Assembly (NCBI RefSeq): GCF_022678645.1
Contig: NZ_JALBWV010000023.1
Location: 57,874-121,873 of the forward strand
Direction: 5' to 3'
Length of the DNA: 64,000 nucleotides
DNA from: Saccharopolyspora soli
GTDB taxonomy: Bacteria > Actinomycetota > Actinomycetes > Mycobacteriales > Pseudonocardiaceae
Part shown: positions 7,712 to 15,985 of the stretch, piece by piece
Layout: every line of letters starts with the position of its first letter
Position numbering within the stretch: the stretch's first letter is position 1
Program-made: the position numbers and the translations under genes
The notes under the pieces: generated by a model
The model's database searches: none
What the model saw: the letters and a program-made list of their open reading frames with translations, nothing else
Told to the model about the DNA's origin: nothing

Positions 7712-8589
7712 GCCGCTTCACCCGCCGTGGCCGAAGCCAGCAACTTCCGCAGGAACGCCACCGATGCGGTCAGCCGCTCGCGCTGATCGGCGACGCCAGG
7801 ATGGTTGTCCAGCCCTTCGATGGAAAGCAGGTACGGCCCGTCCTGCTGGGTGGCGACCAGCGCACCGACCAGGGCTTCGAGGTCGGCGACCCCTTCACCG
7901 GGATAGCAGTACTGGACGTCGAAACCTCGCCGGTGGAAGCGATCTTCGACGTAGTGCGAGACCAGCCGGTAGTCCTTGGCGTGGCCAGCGGGTGCCCACG
8001 GAGCCAGTTTGCGCACGACCGGAAGGGGATCCCGCAGCATGCTGACCGGATTGATCACGTCCAGGAACACGGCGACGCGGTCGGAACCGACTCCTTCGAT
8101 GATCTCCACGTATTCTTCCGGCGTGAAGTCGGAGTGGTTCTCCAGCAGAACCCGCACGCGGCCCGGAGCCTGGCTGGCCGACGCCGCCAGCACGTCGGTC
8201 ACATAGCGTTGTTCGGCGCGAATCCGCTCCGGGAATCCGAGCAGTTCGTTGCGGTAGAAGCCGGAGGAGACGCGGACGAACGGACTACCGAGGCGCTCGG
8301 CCAGCTCCGCCCAGCGCAGCACCCGACGCACGCCGGACTCGACGCTGTCACCCTCGGCGGCCCGCCCGACCACGTCGCCTGACAAGGTCAGGCCCAGCGA
8401 CAGTTCCGCGGCCAGCGCGCGCAGGCTGTCCAGTTGATCCGGTGAGCGGTCGCGGAGGTGATGCGCGTTGAGCTGGACGAAGCTGCCACCGCAGTCCACG
8501 ACCTCGCGGAACACCTCTTCGAGCGCGATGTCGCCGTCTTCCAGTCGGCAGTGGTAAGAGAGCGTGTCTACGCCTAGGACAACTTCCAT
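7708..8589 (-). CDS. Sugar phosphate isomerase/epimerase-like TIM barrel protein
   Basis: A 293-aa AP-endonuclease-2-type TIM barrel. Motifs include GGSFVQLNAHHL, LLENHSDFTPEEYVEII (metal-binding Glu) and VAVFLDVINPVS, GHAKDYRL and LLSIEGLDNH, where further Asp/His/Glu ligands would sit. Relatives are xylose isomerase-like epimerases and inosose dehydratases, and some act in aromatic catabolism. Combined with the neighbouring Gfo/Idh/MocA enzyme this suggests handling of a cyclic polyol or keto-acid intermediate; this is inference. The ATG at 8589 follows the E1 beta gene by 42 bases. The end overlaps the binding-protein start. Confidence 0.85.
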   Translation of the reverse strand: MEVVLGVDTLSYHCRLEDGDIALEEVFREVVDCGGSFVQLNAHHLRDRSPDQLDSLRALAAELSLGLTLSGDVVGRAAEGDSVESGVRRVLRWAELAERLGSPFVRVSSGFYRNELLGFPERIRAEQRYVTDVLAASASQAPGRVRVLLENHSDFTPEEYVEIIEGVGSDRVAVFLDVINPVSMLRDPLPVVRKLAPWAPAGHAKDYRLVSHYVEDRFHRRGFDVQYCYPGEGVADLEALVGALVATQQDGPYLLSIEGLDNHPGVADQRERLTASVAFLRKLLASATAGEAA

Positions 8590-8631
8590 GACTGTCCCTC
8601 CACGTCGTTGTGGTGGTCGAAACGCGATGTG

Positions 8632-9627
8632 TCAGGAATGGACCAGTTTCCGCAGGGATTCCGCGATGCGCGGCGCGTCCGGCATGAGCCCGGCCACGAG
8701 ACTTGGCGCGGCGGGCACGCGGCTGTCGGGCAGCCCGATCCGCAGCGCGGGCGACCGCAACGCTACGCCCGCCTCCGCCATGCGAACAACCACCTCGGCG
8801 CCGAAGCCGCCGGTGACGTTCGCCTCGTGCACCACGGCGAGCCGACCGGTGGCGCTCACCCTGGCGGCCACCTCGTCGGTGGGGAACGGATTGAGCCAAG
8901 GCGTCTCCACCACCTCGACCGAGATCCCCTCCCCCGCAAGGAGTTCAGCTGCCTCCAGCACCTTCGCAGTGATGGCTCCCCACGTCACCGCAGTGACATC
9001 CGTGCCAGCGCGGCGCACGCGGATCTCGCCCATCCGCTGCACCGGGCCCGCCAGCACGACTTCCTGCTTCCCGGCGTTGTAGAGCGTCCGATTCTCGATG
9101 ACGACAACGGGATCGTCGCTGTGCACAGCGGTGACCAGCAGATCGTAAGCATCCTGCGCTGTCCACGGTAGACAGACGCGCACACCGGGGACGTGCAGGA
9201 ACAGCGCCTCCAGGCTTTGGCTGTGTTGTGCGCACGCTCCCGGTGCCGAGCCCTGCTGGGTGCGGATGACCACCGGTGCGTGGAGCAAACCCTGGCTGAC
9301 GTAGCGCACGTTCGCAAGCTGGTTGATGATCTGGTCGAAGGCCACCATCGCGAAGTCGATCCACATGATCTCGACGATCGGACGGCGGCCGAGCATGGCC
9401 GCGCCCACCGCGGAGCCGAGAATGGCTGACTCGCTGATCGGCGTGTCGAAGACGCGGTCCCCGAAGTCGCGGTGCAGTCCCCTGGTCACCCCGAAGACCC
9501 CGCCCGGTTTCGCCACGTCCTCGCCGTAGAACAGGGTCTCCGGCAACTCGGTCAGGCAGCGGCGCAAGGCAGCGCGGACGGCTTCACCGTAGGTCAACTT
9601 CTCGCTGGCCAGCGTTGTGTCAGGCAT
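8632..9627 (-). CDS. 2-oxoacid dehydrogenase-type E1 component, beta subunit
   Basis: A 331-aa transketolase-like beta subunit of a thiamine-diphosphate dehydrogenase. It shows the DTPISESAILGSAVGAAMLG segment, RPIVEIMWIDFA, QGSAPGACAQHSQSLEALF and a C-terminal transketolase domain (VTAVTWGAI, then VEVVETPWLNPF). The closest style is the acetoin dehydrogenase/pyruvate dehydrogenase beta subunit. The start at 9627 overlaps the alpha-subunit end by eight bases, so the pair is translationally coupled. No lipoyl E2 or flavin E3 gene is present in the window; the heterotetramer must use another acceptor or components encoded elsewhere. Confidence 0.92.
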   Translation of the reverse strand: MPDTTLASEKLTYGEAVRAALRRCLTELPETLFYGEDVAKPGGVFGVTRGLHRDFGDRVFDTPISESAILGSAVGAAMLGRRPIVEIMWIDFAMVAFDQIINQLANVRYVSQGLLHAPVVIRTQQGSAPGACAQHSQSLEALFLHVPGVRVCLPWTAQDAYDLLVTAVHSDDPVVVIENRTLYNAGKQEVVLAGPVQRMGEIRVRRAGTDVTAVTWGAITAKVLEAAELLAGEGISVEVVETPWLNPFPTDEVAARVSATGRLAVVHEANVTGGFGAEVVVRMAEAGVALRSPALRIGLPDSRVPAAPSLVAGLMPDAPRIAESLRKLVHS

Positions 9628-10567
9628 AGAGGTGGTCCTTCGCGGTCGCGGGATCGGCATGTTCGGACCGAAGCGCTTCGGCGGCGGCGGATTCCATTTC
9701 CTCGCGGGCCACCAGCTCCGCCTGCTCGATATCGGCATCGGCGGCGCCGTTGCGACGTGCCTGCTCGGTCAGCTTGGTCACCGGTTCGTGCCGCCGCGCC
9801 TCCTCCAGTTCGCCGGGACGCCGGTACTGCTCGGCATCGCCGATGTAGTGCCCGACCAAGCGCGCGGTCATCGCCTCCAACAGCGTCGGGCCACCGCCGG
9901 TCCGGGCGCGCTCGAAAGCGCTGGCGAGGTGGGTCCGGACCACATCCGGGTCGTTGCCGTCGATTCGTTCGCCGGGCAGGCCGTACGCCGCCGCCCGGCG
10001 GTACAGCCTGTCGTCGCCGACCATGTCCGAGATCGGGGTCAGCTCGGACCACGAGTTGTTCTCGCACAGGAAGACCACCGGCAGCAGCATCGCCGCCGCG
10101 AAGTTCATCGCCTCGTGGACCGCGCCCTGGTTCATCGCACCATCGCCGAACACCGTGAGCACGACCCGGTTGCTGTGGTCGTAGCGGCCAGCAAGCGCCG
10201 CGCCAACCGCGATCGGAGCTCCCGCCCCGACGATGCTGTTCTCCCCGAAGAAGCGGTATCGCGGAGCAGTCAGGTACGCGGAACCGCCCCGACCACCATT
10301 GATCCCGCAGGTTCTGCCCAGCACCTCCCCGAACAGGTTCTCCGGCGGCACTCCGCACGCCAGCGCCCACGAATGGCCCCGGTACGTGGCGAACACCGCG
10401 TCGTCCGAGCCGATCAGCCCCGCGGCACCCACCGCGATGGCCTCCTGCCCGATCCCCAGGTGCACCGAGCCGACCACTTCTTCGGCCAGCCGGAGCTCGC
10501 GGACCTTCTCCTCGAAGGCGCGCATCCGCCACACCTGGTGCAAGTCTGTCAGTTCCCGCATGGCCAT
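9620..10567 (-). CDS. 2-oxoacid dehydrogenase-type E1 component, alpha subunit
   Basis: A 315-aa alpha subunit. The thiamine diphosphate site is clear: GDGAMNQGAVHEAMNFAA and ending FLCENN, the GDG(X)nNN motif. RGHSWALACG and GINGGRGGSAYL are also typical of acetoin/pyruvate dehydrogenase alpha subunits. The ATG at 10567, with GGGAG seven bases upstream, is chosen over the Met two codons later. It forms an alpha2beta2 complex with the adjacent beta subunit and would oxidatively decarboxylate a 2-oxo acid or cleave a diketone. It lies 35 bp after the SDR gene, within the same leftward operon. Confidence 0.93.
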   Translation of the reverse strand: MAMRELTDLHQVWRMRAFEEKVRELRLAEEVVGSVHLGIGQEAIAVGAAGLIGSDDAVFATYRGHSWALACGVPPENLFGEVLGRTCGINGGRGGSAYLTAPRYRFFGENSIVGAGAPIAVGAALAGRYDHSNRVVLTVFGDGAMNQGAVHEAMNFAAAMLLPVVFLCENNSWSELTPISDMVGDDRLYRRAAAYGLPGERIDGNDPDVVRTHLASAFERARTGGGPTLLEAMTARLVGHYIGDAEQYRRPGELEEARRHEPVTKLTEQARRNGAADADIEQAELVAREEMESAAAEALRSEHADPATAKDHLYA

Positions 10568-10602
10568 GAAGGTGCTCCCTTTCCCCGTGCCCGCCGGTCG
10601 TT

Positions 10603-11412
10603 TCAGCCCGTCACCAGGCTCTGGCCGCCGTCGACGGTCAAAGTCGCGCCGGTGATGAAGGAAGCCTCCTCCGATGCGAGGAAGAGCGCGGCGCGTGCGA
10701 CGTCCCAGCCCGTGCCCATCTTGTTTCCCAAGGGGACGTGGGAATTCCGTTCCGCGATGACCTCTTCCCGGGTCGCGCCACCGCGTCCGACGCGGTTCTC
10801 GATCGCCATCGGAGTGTCGATCAGTCCGGGCAGGATGACGTTGGCCCGAATGCCGTACCGCGCGTTGGTGATCGCGATGTGCTGCGTCATCGTGATGACA
10901 CCGGCTTTGGACGTGCGGTAGGCGACGAACGGGTAGTTGATCACAGCCGCGAGCGACGAGATGTTGACGATGGCACCGGATCCCTGCCGTCGCATGACCG
11001 CCAGCGCGTGCTTGCAGCTGATGACCATGCTCTGGAGGTTGACCGCCGTGACGCGGTCGAAAGCGGCTGCATCGATCTCGGAAATCGGGGCGTCCCCGCC
11101 CGCGATGCTGATGCCGGCGTTGTTGTGCAAGATGTCCAGGCGGTTCCAGCGGTCGACACAAGCCGCGATCATCGCCGTGATGTCCGTCTCGCTGGTCACA
11201 TCTGCCTGCACGGCGAACGCTTCGCCGCCCTCGGCGCCGATTTGGTCCACTGTGGCCTGAGCGGCATCCAGGTCGCGATCGACGGCGACGACGCGGGCGC
11301 CTTCCCTCGCGAACAAGATGGCGGTAGCCCGCCCATTGCCGATCGTCCGTCCCGGTGTTTGTCCGGCGCCCACCACCATGGCCACCTTGCCCGACAGTCG
11401 AAGATCACTCAT
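10603..11412 (-). CDS. SDR family NAD(P)-dependent oxidoreductase
   Basis: A 269-aa classical SDR. The cofactor loop is expanded (VVGAGQTPGRTIGNGRA), as in the SDR at 2580-3371. HNNAG, a Ser in NISSLAAV and YRTSKAG supply the catalytic set, and TGATLTVDGGQS closes the fold. The ATG at 11412 has AAGGGA six bases upstream and is preferred over a start eight codons earlier. It is first gene of a leftward operon running to about 4425. The spacer upstream (11413-11820) holds tandem operator-like palindromes and a hairpin repeat. Likely oxidises an alcohol intermediate; substrate unknown. Confidence 0.9.
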   Translation of the reverse strand: MSDLRLSGKVAMVVGAGQTPGRTIGNGRATAILFAREGARVVAVDRDLDAAQATVDQIGAEGGEAFAVQADVTSETDITAMIAACVDRWNRLDILHNNAGISIAGGDAPISEIDAAAFDRVTAVNLQSMVISCKHALAVMRRQGSGAIVNISSLAAVINYPFVAYRTSKAGVITMTQHIAITNARYGIRANVILPGLIDTPMAIENRVGRGGATREEVIAERNSHVPLGNKMGTGWDVARAALFLASEEASFITGATLTVDGGQSLVTG

Positions 11413-11477
11413 CGCGATCCCTTCGCGCACCGTCAACGCCCGATGTCACCGACACCGAGATCGACCGCGAGTTTTTA

Positions 11478-11660
11478 GAGTGCGCGGATTGGCTTGCGTG
11501 GCGGTGCCGGTAGCGGAACCTCAGAGGTCTTCTCGACTCCGGGATCCCCGACTCATGTATGTCCAATACACCACGTCGGGGCTGTCCTCGCGGGGAGAAC
11601 CCCAGAGGGGTGGGCCACCGTGAACCCGCAGCGGCGCAAGCCGCGAGCGTCGAAGGAAGC
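11478..11660. repeat. Intergenic palindromic repeat-like segment with long hairpin
   Basis: This non-coding stretch between divergent genes contains a near-perfect stem-loop at 11546-11581. CCCCGAC pairs with GTCGGGG, and an inner TGTAT pairs with ATACA around a short loop. A small ACCTCAGAGGT palindrome precedes it, near 11519-11529. Parts of 11478-11711 resemble 43320-43389: GAGTGCGCGGAT near the left end, CAGCGGCGCA-GCCGC, and ACGACCACCC near the right end. That pattern looks like an internally deleted second copy of the same element. No T-run follows, so a simple terminator is unlikely. Dispersed intergenic palindromes are common in actinomycetes; this is probably one. Confidence 0.5.
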
Positions 11661-11718
11661 GGCTCGCCGCCGCTTGCCTGACGACCACCCGCGGCACACC
11701 AATCCGCGCGCCCTCTTT

Positions 11719-11751
11719 TTCATATTATGAATACTTGCATCATTTTATGAA
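11719..11751. promoter_or_regulatory. Tandem IclR-type operator candidates
   Basis: TTCATATTATGAA (11719-11731), a perfect 13-base palindrome around a central base, and ATCATTTTATGAA (11739-11751, two mismatches to it) have centres exactly 20 bp apart in an A/T-rich patch. They lie about 90 bp upstream of the CMD-like gene and about 300 bp upstream of the SDR-led operon. The first site is identical to the one at 27204-27216. A dimer-of-dimers regulator such as IclR would fit two sites on the same helical face. Confidence 0.6.
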
Positions 11752-11820
11752 GGACAGTAATCATGGACCCGCAGCACGTCAAGAACCGTCCAGGCCCTGC
11801 CAGCGAGGGAGCGCCAATCC

Positions 11821-12399
11821 ATGGCACTGGTTCCGTACCTTTCCGAATCCGACCTTTCGGCAGCTGATCGACCGCTGCTGAAACGGCCGATCAACCTCTT
11901 CCGCGCGCTCGCGAACAGCCCCGGTGCGCTGCGCAGCCATTCGGTGCTCGGCGAGTGGATCCGCTGGCACTGCGAGCTGGATCCCCGGTTGCGGGAACTG
12001 GCCATTCTGCAGGTCGGCTATCTGACATCAAGCCGCTACGAATTCAGCCACCACGTTCATATCGGACATCAATTCGGCGTGACGGACGACGATATCGACG
12101 GACTCATCGCGGCCACCGCCGGTGACGAACACGGGCTGGGTGAAGTGGAATCCGCGGTGCTGTCGGCCGCCCGCCAGCTCAGCGGCGGCACACGGGTCGA
12201 CGAGGAAACGTGGGAAACGCTGACCCGGCATCTCGACAACCAGGGACTCGTCGATCTCGTCATGGTTATTTCCTTCTACAACGCCGTGGTCCGGATCCTC
12301 GAAGGGCTCCAGATCGACGTGGAACCGGAATACCAGCACTACCTCGATCGCTTTCCGCTTCCGGACGACCGCAATGCCGGGAATCAACGGCCGAAGTAA
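11821..12399 (+). CDS. Carboxymuconolactone decarboxylase (CMD/AhpD-like) family protein
   Basis: A 192-aa all-helical CMD-family protein. The signature region is [20 protein letters not shown] followed by [16 protein letters not shown]. There is no CxxC pair in that helix, so an AhpD-type peroxidase is unlikely and a decarboxylase or isomerase-type role is more plausible. The ATG at 11821 has GGGAG upstream. The 3' end overlaps the convergent livF-like gene by 16 bases. It is divergent from the SDR/E1 operon and sits next to paired operators. CMD proteins commonly accompany aromatic degradation, in line with the island. Confidence 0.87.
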   Translation: MALVPYLSESDLSAADRPLLKRPINLFRALANSPGALRSHSVLGEWIRWHCELDPRLRELAILQVGYLTSSRYEFSHHVHIGHQFGVTDDDIDGLIAATAGDEHGLGEVESAVLSAARQLSGGTRVDEETWETLTRHLDNQGLVDLVMVISFYNAVVRILEGLQIDVEPEYQHYLDRFPLPDDRNAGNQRPK

Positions 12400-13145
12400 G
12401 CCTGCCGGAGATACTCGCTGCCCATCACCTCCTCGCGCGTTCCGGTCGCGCTGACCTGGCCCGTGGTGAGAACAACGGCTCGCTCGATCACTTCCAACGC
12501 CCTGGTCGCGTTCTGCTCGATCAACAGGATGGACGCGTCCAGCTGGCGGTGGATCTGGTCGAGGCGATCGAACATCTCCTCCACGACCACGGGTGCGAGG
12601 CCCAGCGACGGCTCGTCCAACATGAGCAGCCGGGGCCGCAACATGAGGGCGCGGCCCACGGCGAGCATCTGCTGCTCGCCACCGCTGAGCGACCCCGCGA
12701 GCTGGGTGCGCCGCTGCGCCAGCTTCGGGAACAGGCTGAACACGTCGTCGAGCAATTCCCTGCGGGCGACATCGGGCAACGTGGTGTACCCGCCAAGCGT
12801 CAGATTGTCCACAACGGACAGTGAGGGGAAGACGCGCCGACGTTCCGGAACGTGCGCGATCCCCGCGGCGGCGACATCGTGCGGTGCGAGGTCGGGCAAG
12901 GACAACTCGCCCAGCTTGATGGTGCCCGCCGTCGGCGGGACCAGCCCCGAGATCGCCTTGAGCAACGTCGATTTCCCCGCTCCGTTGGCGCCGAGCACCC
13001 CCATGAACTCTCCGGGATGGAGCTCGAAGGACACGTCGGCGAGTGCACGAATGCTGCCGTAGTCGACGCACAGACCTTGAACGCGCAATGATGCGGGCTC
13101 CGGTGCTCGGCGGGAGTCCGCGCGGATCCGCCACGGCGACTTCAC
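12384..13145 (-). CDS. livF: Branched-chain-type ABC transporter ATP-binding protein (LivF-like)
   Basis: A 253-aa ATPase. Walker A is [11 protein letters not shown], the signature is [15 protein letters not shown] and Walker B is [13 protein letters not shown]. The order of genes and the DEPSLGLAP form match LivF. It energises uptake of an amino acid-like or carboxylated substrate with LivG, LivH and LivM. A four-base overlap with livG shows coupling. The N-terminal ~20 residues are extra relative to typical LivF, so the true start may lie a little downstream. It is the last gene of its operon, converging on the CMD-like gene. Confidence 0.93.
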   Translation of the reverse strand: MKSPWRIRADSRRAPEPASLRVQGLCVDYGSIRALADVSFELHPGEFMGVLGANGAGKSTLLKAISGLVPPTAGTIKLGELSLPDLAPHDVAAAGIAHVPERRRVFPSLSVVDNLTLGGYTTLPDVARRELLDDVFSLFPKLAQRRTQLAGSLSGGEQQMLAVGRALMLRPRLLMLDEPSLGLAPVVVEEMFDRLDQIHRQLDASILLIEQNATRALEVIERAVVLTTGQVSATGTREEVMGSEYLRQAYFGR

Positions 13146-13894
13146 GCGGACTCCCCCGAGGTGCGTGAACCGCTCCGTCCCAGGTACGCCTCGACGACTC
13201 GTGGATCGCTCATGACCTCCTGCGGCCTTCCCCGGGCGATGAGCACCCCGTGATCGAGGACGAGCACCCGATGGCTCAACTCGTTGATCACCTGGATGAC
13301 GTGTTCGATGACGATGACGGCCAGCCCCCTGTCGTTGAGTTGCCGGATCAGGCCGATGATGTCGCGCGTCTCCTCGGGGTTGAGGCCGCTCATCATCTCG
13401 TCCAACAGCAGGACCTTCGGTTTGAGCGCCAACGCACGGGCGATCTCCACGCGCTTCTGGTCAGCCAGCGGCAGCGCGTCGACCTCCTTGTCCCGCGAGG
13501 ATTCCAAGTCGAGCAATGCCATGACCTCGCTGGCCTGCGCCCGCGCGGCGCCCATCGAACGGCACACCAAGACGGCGGACAGCGTGACGTTCTCCGCGAC
13601 CGTCATGGCGCGGAACAGCCGCACCGACTGGAAGGTCCGGGCGATGCCCAGCCGCGCCACTTTCTCCGGTGGACGACCCGCGACCGTGGCACCGTCGATC
13701 CGGATGGTGCCGGAACTCGGCCGACACGCTCCGGCGATCGCGTTGAAGATCGTCGTCTTCCCCGCCCCGTTCGGCCCGATGATGCCCAGCAGTTCCCCCG
13801 CACCGACGTCGAAACTCACCTCGTGCACAGCCGTCAACCCGCCGAAACGCACGGTCAGATCCCGAACCTGGAGCAATGCGGCGCCCGTTGTCAT
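13142..13894 (-). CDS. livG: Branched-chain-type ABC transporter ATP-binding protein (LivG-like)
   Basis: A 250-aa ATPase starting [20 protein letters not shown]. Walker A is [14 protein letters not shown]. The family-specific [20 protein letters not shown] segment and Walker [17 protein letters not shown] follow, with [15 protein letters not shown] as the switch region. The canonical LSGGQ is degenerate ([16 protein letters not shown]), as seen in LivG relatives. The ATG at 13894 overlaps the permease stop by four bases. Part of the LivFGMH-like importer. Confidence 0.93.
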   Translation of the reverse strand: MTTGAALLQVRDLTVRFGGLTAVHEVSFDVGAGELLGIIGPNGAGKTTIFNAIAGACRPSSGTIRIDGATVAGRPPEKVARLGIARTFQSVRLFRAMTVAENVTLSAVLVCRSMGAARAQASEVMALLDLESSRDKEVDALPLADQKRVEIARALALKPKVLLLDEMMSGLNPEETRDIIGLIRQLNDRGLAVIVIEHVIQVINELSHRVLVLDHGVLIARGRPQEVMSDPRVVEAYLGRSGSRTSGESA

Positions 13895-14913
13895 GCTCGG
13901 CTCCTCGACGACGCGGCACGCTGCTCGACATGGGACTGCGGCGTGTCCCGCTTGCGGTGCCGAGCGCGCCACAGCCTCGCCCAGCGAATAGACATCAGTC
14001 CCCGCGGTTCGATCCAGAGGACGACGAGGACGACCATCGCGTAGACGACCAGGTTGAACCCGGCCGGGTAGGCCGAGAGCTGGGAGTTCAGCAACTGCTG
14101 CAACGGGACCAGGAGGGCGGCGCCGATGACCGGCCCCCACAGCTGGCCCGCGCCCCCGACGAACGCGATCAGCGCGATCTGGGTCGCGATGGTGGGACCG
14201 AAAGCGCTGTTGGGATCGATGAACTGGACGTACTGGAGGTACAGCGACCCCGCCAGGGAAGCCAGCGCGGCGGAGTATGCGATGGCTGTCGTCTTCACCC
14301 GCAGCGCCCGGACGCCGCAGGCTCGGGCGGCGTCCTGATCGGCTTGGATCGCGCGCAGTTGCAACCCGAGGCGGGACCGCAGCACCATCCACGAGGCGAC
14401 GAAAGCCGCGCTTGCCAGCGCGAGAGCCACGTAGTAGTAAACGAGCTTGTTGGTGAATGACAACGCACCGGGATTGTTCCCCAGCAGCGGCAGGGTGATT
14501 CCGACGTCACCGCCGGTGAAGTCCGCGAAATGGCTTGCCAGGATCCCGAACACGAGTGTGAGGGCGAAAGTGGCCAAGGAGAAGTAGATGCCCCGCAGCC
14601 GCATGGTGACCCACTCCAACAGCACCGCGACGACGACCGCGAGGACCACACCCAGCAGCACGCCCAGGTAGGCGTTGCCGTGGTACCGGGTCTGCAGGAT
14701 GGCCGTGGTGTATGCGCCGATCCCGAAGAAAATGCTGTGCCCGAACGAGATCTGCCCGCCGAACCCGCTGATGACGTTCCAGCCCAGCGAAGCCGTCATG
14801 AAGATCAACGTCAGCGTCGCCACGCTGAGGATGTAGTTGGTCTGGATGAACCAGAACGGCAAGCTCGCGATCAGCAGCAGGACGATGAGTCCGCGTCGGC
14901 CGGTGGCATTCAT
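13891..14913 (-). CDS. livM: Branched-chain-type ABC transporter permease (LivM-like)
   Basis: A 340-aa polytopic membrane permease with about eight to ten hydrophobic segments. LivM markers are GGQISFGHSIFFGIGAYTTA, the LRGIYFSLATFAL strand and GLQLRAIQADQDAARACGV, the EAA-like coupling loop. The ATG at 14913 overlaps the LivH stop by four bases. The C-terminus is basic and cytosolic, and ends four bases inside the livG start. Partner of LivH; the substrate is set by the binding protein, probably that at 6467-7711. Confidence 0.92.
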   Translation of the reverse strand: MNATGRRGLIVLLLIASLPFWFIQTNYILSVATLTLIFMTASLGWNVISGFGGQISFGHSIFFGIGAYTTAILQTRYHGNAYLGVLLGVVLAVVVAVLLEWVTMRLRGIYFSLATFALTLVFGILASHFADFTGGDVGITLPLLGNNPGALSFTNKLVYYYVALALASAAFVASWMVLRSRLGLQLRAIQADQDAARACGVRALRVKTTAIAYSAALASLAGSLYLQYVQFIDPNSAFGPTIATQIALIAFVGGAGQLWGPVIGAALLVPLQQLLNSQLSAYPAGFNLVVYAMVVLVVLWIEPRGLMSIRWARLWRARHRKRDTPQSHVEQRAASSRSRA

Positions 14914-15812
14914 ACCCGCGCCCTCCGACCGGTGAGAATCCCCTGTGGACGAAGGGCCAGGACCAGCACGAAGGCCAGGAACAGGCCGACATCCTGCAGG
15001 TCGACGGCGACGTAGATGGCGGTCATCTGCTGGATCACCCCAACCAGCAGACCGGCGACGAAAGCGCCGACGATGTTGCCGAGCCCGCCCATGATGACCG
15101 TGACGAACGCGATGACCAGGAAGCTGCCGCCGGTCGACGGCGTCACCGGGTAGTACGTCGCGAGCACGCATCCGGCGACACCGGTGAGCATGCTCCCGAC
15201 GCTGAAGGTCACCGCGTAGACGCGATGCGTGTCGATCCCCACCATCGCCGCCATGTCCCGATCGTCCACTGTGGCCCGGATCGCCTTCCCGTACAAGGTC
15301 CTGGTCAGCACGGAGTACAGCACCAGGAAGATCACCACTGCGATCCCGAACGAGACCAGCCGGGCCTCGGCGATGAACACGCCGAACACGTTGTAGACCG
15401 CGGGCAGGACCCCCTGCACGGCTCGCGGAGCCGGGCCGAAGATCATCAACAACCCGTTGGCGAGCAGGATCGACAGACCCAGCGTGAGGACGAGTTGGCC
15501 GTGCTGCGCGTCCACCGCGCTGATCCCCTTGATGGCCAACGTTCTTCGCACGATCAGCTGGTAAACGAGCACGCTCAGCAGGAGCGAGAAGACCGCAACG
15601 GGCACGATCCCGACCAGCGGGCTGAGCCCGAAGCCGCTGAACAGCAGCACGGCGCCGTACATGCCCAGGGTCACGAAATCGCCGTGCGCGAAGTTGATGA
15701 CGCGGGTGATGCCGAAGATCAGCGTCAGGCCGCTGCTGAAAAGCCCGTACAGGCCGCCGACCAGGATGCCGCTTACGAGCGTTTGCAGGAGAGTGGTCAC
15801 GGTAGAAATCAC
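14910..15812 (-). CDS. livH: Branched-chain-type ABC transporter permease (LivH-like)
   Basis: A 300-aa inner-membrane permease. It has the LivH start GLYGLFSSGLTLIFGITRVI followed by NFAHGDFVTLGMYGAV, and the coupling region GKAIRATVDDRDMAAMVGID. About eight transmembrane segments. The GTG at 15812 is first codon of a four-gene operon. A TTCA-N5-TGAA operator candidate is centred 75 bp upstream. There is no binding-protein gene inside this operon, so it must be supplied in trans, most likely by the gene at 6467-7711. Confidence 0.92.
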   Translation of the reverse strand: MISTVTTLLQTLVSGILVGGLYGLFSSGLTLIFGITRVINFAHGDFVTLGMYGAVLLFSGFGLSPLVGIVPVAVFSLLLSVLVYQLIVRRTLAIKGISAVDAQHGQLVLTLGLSILLANGLLMIFGPAPRAVQGVLPAVYNVFGVFIAEARLVSFGIAVVIFLVLYSVLTRTLYGKAIRATVDDRDMAAMVGIDTHRVYAVTFSVGSMLTGVAGCVLATYYPVTPSTGGSFLVIAFVTVIMGGLGNIVGAFVAGLLVGVIQQMTAIYVAVDLQDVGLFLAFVLVLALRPQGILTGRRARV

Positions 15813-15880
15813 GCTCCAGTTCGCCGCCGAGCGTTGCCCATCACGCGATCGAACCGACTTGGAAAGCCGCGACTTCGAAT

Positions 15881-15893
15881 TTCACATCATGAA
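15881..15893. promoter_or_regulatory. IclR-type operator candidate upstream of the Liv-like operon
   Basis: TTCACATCATGAA matches the palindrome at 11719 and 27204 in 11 of 13 positions and lies in a short A/T-rich patch upstream of livH. A partner site 20 bp away (15901-15913) is weak, sharing mainly GTGAA. Position suits repression or activation of the livHMGF transcript. Confidence 0.45.
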
Positions 15894-15985
15894 TAACTTG
15901 TGCGCGACGTGAAAAAGTTAGCGTAACCCAGATCACAAGTCAAGGACGGGTCATCCGCGCTTCTCCATCCATTGTGGATCGTGCC

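Noticed and set aside
11581..11615. CRISPR-like GC-rich repeat unit (CGCGGGGAGAACCCC)
   Set aside because: Single occurrence; no spacer-repeat periodicity anywhere in the window.
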